A stretch of 55,477 nucleotides of DNA from Bacteroides propionicifaciens DSM 19291 = JCM 14649 (GTDB lineage: Bacteria; Bacteroidota; Bacteroidia; Bacteroidales; Bacteroidaceae): assembly GCF_000375405.1 (NCBI RefSeq), contig NZ_AQWS01000012.1, positions 1-55,477 of the forward strand. The letters are read 5' to 3'. The notes beneath the pieces were generated by a model. The model had not been told where the DNA came from. It saw nothing but the letters and a program-made list of their open reading frames with translations, and searched no databases. The position numbers and the translations under genes are program-made. The stretch's first letter is position 1. The number at the start of each line of letters is the position of its first letter. Of the stretch, positions 1-8,367 are shown in pieces.

Positions 1-210
1 AAAGTCTGTTATGGTAATTTCGGGATAAAAGCCTTTAGATTGCAAATTAAGATGTCTTAAAGACTCAGGTATTTCATTATTCTCCTCTAAGGAGATTAAA
101 TAATAACTACCCATATCTGAAAAATCAATAATCTCAAAATACTCCAATAACCCTTTAGGTAGAAATAAAGAAAGTACTGCTTTGTAGTCGATGTGATGTT
201 GTGGTCTCAT
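1..210 (-). CDS. ISAon1-type transposase, N-terminal region protein (partial)
   Basis: An ATG at 210 (minus strand) opens a frame that stays open for 70 codons to the left edge. The protein starts MRPQHHIDYK, continues with LLEYFEIIDF and ends in the window with LQSKGFYPEITITDF. From memory this matches the pattern of the short N-terminal ORF of ISAon1-family elements in Bacteroidota (leucine-rich start, a YFEIVDF-like block, then SKGF...ITI.DF). In these elements it precedes the catalytic ORF, which would lie outside the window. It probably contributes the DNA-binding part of the transposase. The family assignment rests on pattern memory only. Confidence 0.55.
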   Translation of the reverse strand, partial: MRPQHHIDYKAVLSLFLPKGLLEYFEIIDFSDMGSYYLISLEENNEIPESLRHLNLQSKGFYPEITITDF

Positions 211-300
211 GGAGCAAAAGTAATTACTATATCATTAACCATATGTTAAATCCCCAACTTTATGAACTGATCCCTTTTCGGTATGATCCCTTTTGGGCAC
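1..300 (-). mobile_element. End of an insertion sequence (ISAon1-like), truncated by window edge
   Basis: The first 210 bases encode the start of a protein resembling the small N-terminal ORF of ISAon1-type transposases, read leftwards. Upstream of it (211-300) lies a non-coding stretch ending in two direct copies of an 11-base word, TGATCCCTTTT, at 268-278 and 284-294 (period 16). This resembles the terminal region of an insertion sequence with transposase-binding repeats. The outer boundary is placed near 300, directly at the T-tract of the tRNA terminator. The opposite end and any target duplication are outside the window, so the boundary is inferred. Confidence 0.5.
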
Positions 301-335
301 AAAAAAAGAGCGATATTATATTATAATACCACTCT
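301..335 (-). terminator. Intrinsic terminator of the tRNA operon
   Basis: On the minus strand a 13-bp stem (335-323 with 319-307, two G-T pairs) with a 3-base loop is followed by a run of T (A at 301-306 on the plus strand). It lies 12 bases beyond the 3' end of tRNA-Leu and ends the Tyr-Gly-Leu transcript. Confidence 0.8.
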
Positions 336-346
336 AGCTTTAAGTG

Positions 347-429
347 TGAAGAGGATGAGACTCGAACTCACACAGCATATTGCCACTACCACCTCAAGGT
401 AGCGCGTCTACCAATTCCGCCACCCCTCC
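347..429 (-). tRNA. tRNA-Leu (anticodon GAG)
   Basis: Read on the minus strand, a 7-bp acceptor stem (429-423 with 354-348), a D-arm with GGTAGACGCG, an anticodon loop TTGAGGT, a long variable arm and a GTTCGAGTC T-loop fold into a class II tRNA. The anticodon GAG reads CUC/CUU leucine codons. Length is 83 nt with discriminator A, and the CCA tail is not encoded. It is the last of three tRNAs in one transcript. Confidence 0.93.
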
Positions 430-438
430 ATGACCTTG

Positions 439-511
439 AGCGAAAAACGAGACTCGAACTCGCGACCCCAACCTTGGCAAGGTTGTGCTCTACCAACTGA
501 GCTATTTTCGC
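439..511 (-). tRNA. tRNA-Gly (anticodon GCC)
   Basis: A 73-nt class I tRNA on the minus strand. The acceptor stem GCGAAAA pairs perfectly with TTTTCGC, the D-loop reads AGTTGGTAGA, the anticodon loop is TTGCCAA (anticodon GCC) and the T-loop is TTCGAGT. It lies 9 bases upstream of tRNA-Leu and 12 bases downstream of tRNA-Tyr, so the three are processed from one precursor. Confidence 0.95.
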
Positions 512-523
512 ATTTGAATTGTG

Positions 524-606
524 TGGGCAAAGATGGATTCGAACCACCGTAGGCGTAAGCCAGCAGATTTACAGTCTGCCCCATTTGGCCACTCTGGTAT
601 TTGCCC
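524..606 (-). tRNA. tRNA-Tyr (anticodon GTA)
   Basis: A class II tRNA of 83 nt on the minus strand. Acceptor GGGCAAA pairs with TTTGCCC, the anticodon stem GCAGA/TCTGC encloses CTGTAAA (anticodon GTA), a long variable arm follows, and the T-loop is TTCGAAT with discriminator A. It is the first tRNA of the operon. Confidence 0.95.
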
Positions 607-654
607 TACACTTTTCTGTTTTTGCAAAAGAGAACTACTCCTTTTTTGCGATTG

Positions 655-685
655 CAAAGTTAAGTATTTTTATTCGTTCTCCAAA
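655..685 (-). promoter_or_regulatory. Bacteroidetes-type promoter of the tRNA operon
   Basis: On the minus strand TTTG (685-682), a 19-bp spacer and TAACTTTG (662-655) match the Bacteroidetes consensus TTTG - 19/20 bp - TAnnTTTG. It lies about 50 bp upstream of tRNA-Tyr and points towards it. Confidence 0.75.
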
Positions 686-729
686 TTTTAAGACAAGAAT
701 ATTAACACTAAAACCTCGCTTCTGCGCTT

Positions 730-1863
730 TTAACACATACTACCCAGGTAATCACCGTAGTTAAAACGCTTGAGTACAACAGCTTTGCCATCCCTTGTCC
801 ACATACTTATGCAAGGGTGATAAATCCCATTAAACATCGTGGTTTTAACGGTAGTATAGTGAATCATATCTTGAAAGACCAATTCTTCGCCAATTTTTAG
901 CTCATGATCAAAGCTCCAGTCACCAATCCAATCACCACTCAAGCATGAGTTTCCACCTAATCGATAAACAAATGGACCTTGGTTACCAATTTTAGCTCCT
1001 TCAACTTCGGGTTGATAAGGCATCTCTAAGGTATCGGGCATATGGCAAGTAAAGCTAACATTAAGAATAGCTGTTTTAATTCCACTATTTTCGACTATAT
1101 CCACAATCTTAGAAGTCAAGACACCTGTTTGCCAAGTAAAAGCTGAACCTGGTTCAAGAATTACATGCAAATGAGGATATCTAGCCTTAAAACTCTTTAG
1201 CACTTCTATAGCATGCTTACGATTATAGTCTTTGTGCGTCATTAAATGACCACCGCCAAGGTTTAACCATTTAATCTGATAGAACCATTTACCAAACCTG
1301 CGTTCAATCTCAATCAATGTCTTCTCTAAGTCATAAGAGTTTGACTCGCAAAGCGTATGTGAGTGAAAACCCTCAACACCTTGAGGCAACTCTTCGGGGA
1401 GCTGCCCTACCACCATCCCAAAACGGCTTCCTGGAGCACAAGGATTGTAAAGGTCAACTTCGACATCCGAATACTCAGGATTGACACGCAACCCACACGA
1501 AATGCCATGCGCTTTCGTCTTTTCATAAAAAGTATTGAACTGGTTTAGCGAGTTGAAAGTAATATGACTACTACAGCGCATTATCTCTTCGAACTCCTCT
1601 TCGATATAAACAGGAGCATAAGTATGAGCTTTACTTCCAAATTCTTCCAATGCCAACCGAGCTTCGTATTCAGAACTTGCAGTCGAATGATTGATGTACT
1701 CTCTAAAAATAGGGAAAGTCTTCCACATTGCAAACGACTTAAAAGCCAAGATGATTTCAACATCTGCCGCATCAGCAACCTCTTTAATCTTCTCTAAATT
1801 GCCTCTTAGCAAACTCTCATCAATAATGTATGAGGGATTAGGGAATGAGTTATAATCTATCAT
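730..1863 (-). CDS. nspC: Carboxynorspermidine decarboxylase NspC
   Basis: This 377-aa protein is a fold-III, PLP-dependent decarboxylase that converts carboxy(nor)spermidine to (nor)spermidine in the alternative polyamine pathway. The PLP lysine is K42 in ILAFKSFAMW. Further family marks are LNLGGGH, the phosphate-loop region LEPGSAF, and HTLCES in the middle. I chose the ATG at 1863 because family members start at this point with M-I-x-x-x-x-F-P-x-P. A TTG at 1884 would add seven residues and overlap the helicase stop, and is less likely. The gene starts 13 bases after the upstream helicase gene ends and is probably cotranscribed with it. The partner carboxynorspermidine synthase is not in the window. 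Confidence 0.92.
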   Translation of the reverse strand: MIDYNSFPNPSYIIDESLLRGNLEKIKEVADAADVEIILAFKSFAMWKTFPIFREYINHSTASSEYEARLALEEFGSKAHTYAPVYIEEEFEEIMRCSSHITFNSLNQFNTFYEKTKAHGISCGLRVNPEYSDVEVDLYNPCAPGSRFGMVVGQLPEELPQGVEGFHSHTLCESNSYDLEKTLIEIERRFGKWFYQIKWLNLGGGHLMTHKDYNRKHAIEVLKSFKARYPHLHVILEPGSAFTWQTGVLTSKIVDIVENSGIKTAILNVSFTCHMPDTLEMPYQPEVEGAKIGNQGPFVYRLGGNSCLSGDWIGDWSFDHELKIGEELVFQDMIHYTTVKTTMFNGIYHPCISMWTRDGKAVVLKRFNYGDYLGSMC

Positions 1864-1876
1864 ATTCTTAATATTA

Positions 1877-4195
1877 TTATCCAATTACTTTAAATCTAGC
1901 AAACCTTAGTAAAAGTTGCTTTGTTCCTGCATGCGTAAAAGCAATCGTAGCTTTAGCATTATCATCAGCCCCTTCGAGCTTCTCAACTAAACCCACACCA
2001 AAACGTTCGTGTTCCACTGTTTGACCGACCTCTAAAGCTCCAACCTTATTAATCGGATTGGCAGGGTTAGCAGGAGGTAAACCACCTACTCGCTTTAATC
2101 GGCGACCCTCAGTTGTAGGACTTGGCACTGTAGAAGTAGTAGTACTCCTACTCTTAGTGTTTTCTACAGCATTTGAGACACGGAAAGCTGTGGCATTTCT
2201 TTCTACTGAGGCTCCTAAAGCTGCACCCTGAGAGAGTTCTATAAATTGCTCATCAATCTCGGAGATGAAGCGACTTGGCGAACTAAACTCCAGCGAGCCG
2301 TAACGCATCCTGCTCTTAGCAAAACTAAGCATACAGTTTTCTTCAGCTCGAGTCATCGCCACATAAAACAAACGACGCTCTTCTTCCAAAGCTTGAGGTG
2401 AATCTCCCGACATATTGCTAGGAAAGAGCTTCTCTTCAAGACCTACCACAAAAACATTTCTAAACTCAAGACCTTTAGCAGAGTGAACAGTCATAAGTGT
2501 CACCTTGTTCTGATCTTCGTCCGATTCGTTATCTTGATCGGTTAGCAATGAAACTTCTGAAAGGAAGTGATAAAGTAGCACCTCGCTATTCCCCTCCTCT
2601 AAACGCGAATTGCAAAACTCACTTAACCCATTGATCAACTCTTCGATGTTTTCTTGACGAGACTGATTTTCGGGTGAGTTGTCTTGCATTACATCAGCTA
2701 TTATTCCCGACTCTTTGACAATCCAAGCTCCCATTTCGTAAGCATTCTTATTATCGATTTCGGCTCTAAAGACGTTGATCAATTCTACAAACGACTGAAG
2801 CTTGCGCTGTGCTCCCTTATTGATATCTAGATTATAAGTCAGTGGCTCCGAAACAATATCCCAATAGCTTACTTCTGCCTGATTAGCAGCATCAGCCACC
2901 TTCGAGAGTGTTGTCGCTCCTATACCCCGAGCAGGATAGTTTATTATTCGCTTAATTGCCTCTTCATCATTTAAATTGACAATCAATCTAAAATAAGAGA
3001 TGATATCTTTAATCTCCTTACGTTGATAAAACGATAAACCACCGTATATTTTATATGGAATCCCCCTCTTACGGAATACCTCTTCAAAAACTCTACTCTG
3101 TGCATTGGTACGATATAAAATAGAGAAATCTTGGTATTCGTACGAGTTTGCTACTCTAAGTTCACGAATTTGCTTAGCCACAATTTCAGCCTCTTCAATA
3201 TCGCTATAGGCTTGAGTAACCCTTAGACGTTCACCTTGACTGTTTTCAGAAAACACTTCTTTCTGAATTTGTCGCTGATTCTTTTTAATTAAGCTATTAG
3301 CAGCAGCTACAATATTTTGAGTGGAACGATAGTTTTGTTCCAACTTAAAGGTTTTGGCACCTTTAAAGACTTTAGAGAAATCGAGTATATTATCAATGTC
3401 AGCTCCACGAAACGAATAGATGCTCTGTGCATCGTCACCTACCACACAGATTTTCTGATGTACACCAACAAGTTGCTGAACCACGCAGTGTTGAGCAAAA
3501 TTGGTATCTTGATACTCATCGACCAACACATATTGAAATTGCTCTTGATATTTTTTTAAGACCTCTGGGAAATCATTAAAGAGTATATAGGTATAAAACA
3601 GTAAATCGTCAAAATCCATAGCCTCAGCCTGACGACATCTACTCCAATAACGCTGATAAATATCGCGAATCGCAGGCATCTTAGCAGCACAATCGCCTTC
3701 GTAGGCCGATTTGTTGGCTGCATAAGCACTTGGTGAAACCAAATGGTTTTTAGCATTGGATATTCTGGACTGCACAGCAGCAGGTTTATATTGCTTTTCA
3801 TCCAAAGCCATCTCCTTGATAATCGAACGCAAAAGACTTCGACTATCACTCGTATCGTAGATGGTAAAGTTTGAAGAAAAATTCAGGTGAGCAGACTCAG
3901 CTCGCAATATTCTAGAAAATAGAGAGTGGAAAGTACCCATCCATAAATAGCGAGCACGCTCGGCACCTACAATAGTAGCAATACGAGCTTTCATCTCTCG
4001 AGCAGCTTTATTGGTAAAAGTTAATGCTAAGATATTCCATGGCGCTAAACCTTGTTCTAGAATATAAGCAATTTTATAGGTCAGCACACGGGTTTTACCC
4101 GACCCTGCACCTGCTATAACTAAGGCTGGGCCATCGATATAAAGCACGGCATCGCGTTGACTCTGGTTAAGCTCGTTGATATAATTAGGTGTCAT
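1877..4195 (-). CDS. ATP-dependent 3'-5' DNA helicase, UvrD/PcrA family
   Basis: A superfamily 1A helicase of 772 aa, a normal length for UvrD/PcrA, acting in nucleotide excision and mismatch repair and in replication-fork clearing. The motifs appear in order: Q-motif LNQSQRDAV (9-17), Walker A GAGSGKT (29-35), motif II VLVDEYQDTN, motif III GDDAQSIYSFRGAD, motif IV QNYRS, motif V TVHSAKGLEF and motif VI ERRLFYVAMTRAEE. The C-terminal tail (about 690-772) is low in complexity, then gives an RNA-polymerase-interaction-like segment (VGQTVEHERFGVGLVEKLEG), as in PcrA. The start ATG at 4195 is the first Met. A TATCTTTG promoter lies 28 bp upstream. It leads a two-gene unit with nspC. Confidence 0.95.
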   Translation of the reverse strand: MTPNYINELNQSQRDAVLYIDGPALVIAGAGSGKTRVLTYKIAYILEQGLAPWNILALTFTNKAAREMKARIATIVGAERARYLWMGTFHSLFSRILRAESAHLNFSSNFTIYDTSDSRSLLRSIIKEMALDEKQYKPAAVQSRISNAKNHLVSPSAYAANKSAYEGDCAAKMPAIRDIYQRYWSRCRQAEAMDFDDLLFYTYILFNDFPEVLKKYQEQFQYVLVDEYQDTNFAQHCVVQQLVGVHQKICVVGDDAQSIYSFRGADIDNILDFSKVFKGAKTFKLEQNYRSTQNIVAAANSLIKKNQRQIQKEVFSENSQGERLRVTQAYSDIEEAEIVAKQIRELRVANSYEYQDFSILYRTNAQSRVFEEVFRKRGIPYKIYGGLSFYQRKEIKDIISYFRLIVNLNDEEAIKRIINYPARGIGATTLSKVADAANQAEVSYWDIVSEPLTYNLDINKGAQRKLQSFVELINVFRAEIDNKNAYEMGAWIVKESGIIADVMQDNSPENQSRQENIEELINGLSEFCNSRLEEGNSEVLLYHFLSEVSLLTDQDNESDEDQNKVTLMTVHSAKGLEFRNVFVVGLEEKLFPSNMSGDSPQALEEERRLFYVAMTRAEENCMLSFAKSRMRYGSLEFSSPSRFISEIDEQFIELSQGAALGASVERNATAFRVSNAVENTKSRSTTTSTVPSPTTEGRRLKRVGGLPPANPANPINKVGALEVGQTVEHERFGVGLVEKLEGADDNAKATIAFTHAGTKQLLLRFARFKVIG

Positions 4196-4222
4196 TCTCT
4201 AAATCTCTTTTTAAATTCATCA

Positions 4223-4253
4223 CAAAGATAAAAGTTTCTTTAGATACATCGAA
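4223..4253 (-). promoter_or_regulatory. Probable promoter of the helicase-nspC unit
   Basis: On the minus strand a -7 box TATCTTTG (4230-4223) matches TAnnTTTG exactly. The best -33 candidate is TTCG (4253-4250), one mismatch from TTTG, with a 19-bp spacer. It is about 28 bp upstream of the helicase ATG. Confidence 0.5.
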
Positions 4254-4311
4254 CTTTTACTAATCTATTACGTTCTTAATAGTAAGTTCCAATTTTATAA
4301 CAAACGAACTT

Positions 4312-4929
4312 ATGAACACAATATTAATGTCTTTAATTATTATGACTATGAATTTTCAAATGCCAAAACTTCCATATGCACAAAATGCATTAGAACCTGT
4401 TATTAGTCAACAAACTATAGAGTACCACTACGGCAAGCACTTACAAAACTATGTAAACACGCTTAATCAATTAGTGGCAGGAACAGAATTCGAAGGTAAA
4501 AACATCGAGTACGTGGTTGCAAACTGTCCTGAAGGACCTATGTTTAACAATGCTGGTCAAGTACTAAATCACGACCTATATTTCTTACAATTCAACCCAA
4601 AACCAAAATATAACCAACCTCAAGGTAAACTAGCTGAAGCTATCAAACGCGATTTCGGTAGTTTTGAGAAGTTCCAAGAAGAGTTTAACGCTGCTTCAAC
4701 TTCACTATTTGGTGCTGGTTGGTCATGGCTATCGGTAGATAAAAATGGTAAACTACATATCACTAAAGAAACTAATGCAGGTAACCCTGTTCGCTCAGGT
4801 CTTAAACCTTTGCTTGGTTTTGACGTATGGGAGCATTCATACTACCTAGACTACCAAAACAGACGTGCTGACCATATCAAAGCACTTTGGAGCATCATTG
4901 ATTGGGAAGTAGTTGAAGGAAGATTGTAA
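4312..4929 (+). CDS. sodB: Superoxide dismutase (Fe/Mn family, Fe-type SodB)
   Basis: Converts superoxide to hydrogen peroxide and oxygen in the cytoplasm. The protein shows the alpha-hairpin start MPKLPYAQNALEPVIS, the first metal histidine in IEYHYGKH, the second in LNHDLYF, and the C-terminal DVWEHSYYLDYQNRR block that supplies the Asp and His ligands. LFGAGWSWL is typical of the family. Known SodB proteins start near residue 13 here (MNFQMPKL, ATG at 4348), so the first 12 residues, which are hydrophobic, may not be translated. The ATG at 4312 is listed because it has the A-rich leader usual for this phylum. The gene is monocistronic, between a divergent promoter and a strong terminator. 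Confidence 0.95.
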   Translation: MNTILMSLIIMTMNFQMPKLPYAQNALEPVISQQTIEYHYGKHLQNYVNTLNQLVAGTEFEGKNIEYVVANCPEGPMFNNAGQVLNHDLYFLQFNPKPKYNQPQGKLAEAIKRDFGSFEKFQEEFNAASTSLFGAGWSWLSVDKNGKLHITKETNAGNPVRSGLKPLLGFDVWEHSYYLDYQNRRADHIKALWSIIDWEVVEGRL

Positions 4930-5006
4930 TATCTAAACCATAAGTACCAACTTGAGTTGTAAACCCCAGAGGGTTTCTACTACCAAACGAGTAAGTACTA
5001 GACCTT

Positions 5007-5048
5007 AAAGGAGTAAGTCGGATTAATATCCTGACTTACTCCTTTTTT
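5007..5048 (+). terminator. Strong intrinsic terminator after sodB
   Basis: AAAGGAGTAAGTC (5007-5019) pairs with GACTTACTCCTTT (5033-5045), extended inward by GGAT/ATCC, followed by a run of seven T. A smaller hairpin AAACCC-CAGA-GGGTTT lies just upstream at 4961-4976. Nothing else recognisable lies in the rest of 4930-5228, apart from the untranslated region leading to the susC-like gene. Confidence 0.88.
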
Positions 5049-5228
5049 TATGCACTAAAGATTCAAGTTGGGGCAAGAATAAGTAAAACTACCACCCTTA
5101 CTGAGCCACTATCTCAAAAGTATACAATAAGTTAAAATAGGAGTTAAGATTTGAACAACGCCTTTTTCTTCTTTACTTTGACAAACAATTTAGAATCGAT
5201 TAAAAATACAAACCGTTAATAGATTAGA

Positions 5229-8200
5229 GTGAATAAATGGACAATATTTGGAGTATTAAAATCATTACTACTCGTATTATCCCTGATCAACACTTTTGAG
5301 ATAGACGCAAAGACAATAAAACCTCATGCTCAACAAAATTCTTCTACACAAAAAGAGATAACAGGAAGAGTGACGGATGAAAATGACTTACCCATCATTG
5401 GAGCCACAGTGTGGGAGGAAGGTACATCCAATGGAACTGTTACTGACATTGATGGTTATTACCGACTAAACATTAAGCCCCACAGCAAAATAACATTTTC
5501 TTACATCGGGTATCTCAGTCAAAGGATAACTGTTAAATCTCAAAAAATAATCAATATACACCTAAAGGAAGACACTAAAGTTCTTGATGAAGTGGTTGTT
5601 GTAGGTTATGGTACTCAAAAGAAAGGGAGTATCACAGCCGCTGTTGCTGGTATTGACAACAAAGACTTAATCAAAGCTCCAGTATCAGACTTATATAGCT
5701 CTTTAACCGGTAAATTACCAGGACTCAGAGTCGTTACAAGATCAGGAATGCCAGGTCAAAGCGAGGCTGAAATAGATATTCGTGGTTTTGGTCATGCACT
5801 AATTATCGTTGATGGTGTTCCAAGCGATTTTTCTCAGCTCGACCCAAATGAAATTGAGAATATTTCAATTCTCAAAGATGCTTCTGCAGCAGTATACGGT
5901 GTACAAGCTTCAGATGGTGTTGTACTAGTAACTACAAGAAGAGGGAGTAGCGGCAAAATTAAAATCAACCTAAACTCTACTTTCAACTGGCAACGACCAA
6001 CTATATATCCCAAGATGGTCAATGCAGCAGAGTTTGTAGAACTCATGGATGAAAGCAATGTCAATAAGGGACAAAGCCCAATATATGGGCCACAAGAACT
6101 AGCTAAGTGGAGAGCTGGCGGACCAGGATATGAAAGTACAGACTGGTATAAAGAGACTATACGCGACTGGACACCTATGCAACAATACAACGTAAACCTT
6201 AACGGTGGTAGTGAGAAACTAAAATTCTTCACTTCATTGGGTTATCTTAACCAAGAGGGCATGTGGAAAAGCAACGATTTAAAATTTGATCGATATAACT
6301 TTAGAACCAATATTGATGCTAAGTTAGGAGCTGGATTTTCGACCTTCGTTACCTTATCAGGAAGAAGAGAAAATAAACAATCTCCAAGTTCTCCGCCAAA
6401 GGATATCATAGCAGGGATTCAACGTTCTTACCCAGTTAACAAACCTTTTGCAAACAATAATAAAGAGTACTTAGCCTACAATGACAACCCATACTATCAT
6501 CCTTTAGCTCTTACTGAGAAAAATATTGCTGGTTATTCAAATCAACTCCGTGAAACCTTCGAAGGATCTATCAGCTTCAATTATGACGCTAAACATTTCG
6601 TAGAAGGGCTTTCAGCCAAAGTTAAGGGCTATTATTCCGCCATTTACATACAGAACAAGACACTCTTTAAGAAGTTTAACTTATACAACTACGATAAGTC
6701 AAATCAAGAGTATAATGTTGGCTATGTTGGTTTTGACCCATCGAGTCTTTTAGAGGCTAACCATCGTTTTCAGTACAAGATATTTTAAGGCTCACTTAAT
6801 TACGAGAAAACCTTTCAGAAGCATGCTATAAATGCATTACTACTCATAGAAACAAGACAAAGTAACGGAAATGATTTAGGTGCGTTCCGTGAATTCTCCA
6901 TAGATGTTATTGACGAATTAAGTGCGGGTACAGATGCATTCAAAGACAATAATGGAACAAGCTGGTACAATGCAAATATTGGTTACATCGGTAGGTTTAA
7001 CTACAACTACGACAGCAAATACTTAGCTGAGGTTAGTTTTAGGTATGACGGCTCATCAAATTTCCCTCCAGGAAGTAGGTGGGGATTTTTCCCATCAGTT
7101 TCAACTGGATGGAGAATTTCTGAAGAGAGCTTTATTAAAGATAACATAAGTATAATTAATAACCTAAAAGTAAGAGCATCGTGGGGCAGACTAGGCGATG
7201 ATGCTGGTAGTAACTTCCAATATTTAACAGGATTTACCTACCCTAGTGGTAATTATATTTTTGGAGATAAAGTAATTCCCACACTAACCAGCAAAGGGCT
7301 AGCAAATCCTAATATCACATGGTATACTTCAGACATCTACAACTTGGGGCTTGAAGTCGGACTTTGGAAGGGTATGTTAACTGCCGAATTCGATGTGTTT
7401 TACAGAAAAAGGACAGGTCTTTTGGCCAGTAGGATCTTAACACTGCCTAGTACTTTTGGTGGATCCCTACCGCTCGAAAATTTAAATAGTGATAGCAACC
7501 GTGGATTTGAACTTGTAATAGGTCATAAAAGAACATTAGACAATCAACTCTACTATTCAATTAAAGGTAACATATCGTATGCACGAGCTAAGCACGAACA
7601 TATTGAAAGAGCGGAGTCGTCAAGTCAGTATGATAATTGGCGCAATAATAACAATAACCGTTGGAAGAATCGCTATTGGGGATATAAAGCAATTGGTCAA
7701 TTTCAGTCGTACGAAGAAATCGCTCAATCGCCTGTACAAGATGGACAAGGCAACTTAACTCTAATGCCTGGAGATATCAAGTATCAAGATTATAATGGCG
7801 ATAACATAATTGAAAACACCGATGTTCAAGTAATTGGTAGAGGAAGTAAACCTGAAATCATGTATGGACTCGATTTTTTTGCTCAGTGGAAGGGGATAGA
7901 CTTATCTATTTTCATGCAAGGAGCAGCAAATTCTAACACCTATCTTAACAACCAAATGGCGACTGCATTTCATAATGGAGAGTCTTCAATTAATGCATTT
8001 ACAGATCGTTGGCATAGAGAAGATATATACGATCCTAATAGCCGCTGGATTGCAGGCAAATATCCTGCTACTTACGCAAATGGAAAAGACAACAACAAAA
8101 AGACATCCTCTTTTTGGCTGCAGAACTCAAGTTACTTAAGGTTGAAAGAACTCCAAATTGGATATACCATACCAATCAATATTCTTAAAAAGACAGGTTT

Positions 8201-8345
8201 AGAAAAACTACGCCTATTTGTATCAGGATATAATCTACTAACCTTCACCAAGATAGACCTTTTAGATCCAGAATCCACTTCATCTGACGGCAGATACTAC
8301 CCACAACAGAAGACGATCTCACTTGGGTTTAATCTGACGCTATAA
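5229..8345 (+). pseudogene. SusC/RagA-family TonB-linked outer-membrane protein, interrupted by one in-frame TAA
   Basis: The frame encodes a SusC-type TonB-dependent transporter of about 1,038 codons, the usual length. It has a signal peptide (about 1-28), a carboxypeptidase-regulatory-like domain (GRVTDENDLPIIGATV...), the linker LDEVVVVGYGTQKKGS, a plug (about 120-240, GKLPGLRV, IDIRGFGHALIIVDG, ILKDASAAVYG) and the barrel ending LGFNLTL. The codon at 6786-6788 is TAA. Reading then resumes in the same frame with GSLNYEKTFQKH and runs open to 8345, so this is a single point stop and not a frameshift. The 519-aa upstream product would lack most of the barrel. The start is GTG at 5229, because an in-frame stop lies 9 bases upstream and no other good start precedes the signal peptide. 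It heads the locus with susD and a DUF3823 gene. Confidence 0.9.
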
Positions 8346-8367
8346 AACAATCATATACTTAATAGAC

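Noticed and set aside
519-764. 81-codon frame across the tRNA region
   Set aside because: It covers tRNA-Tyr and the promoter of the tRNA operon on the opposite strand, so it is not a gene.
6789-8345. Downstream part of the susC-like gene as a separate gene
   Set aside because: It is the same frame and the same family domain as the part before the TAA, with no good start; it is better read as one interrupted gene.
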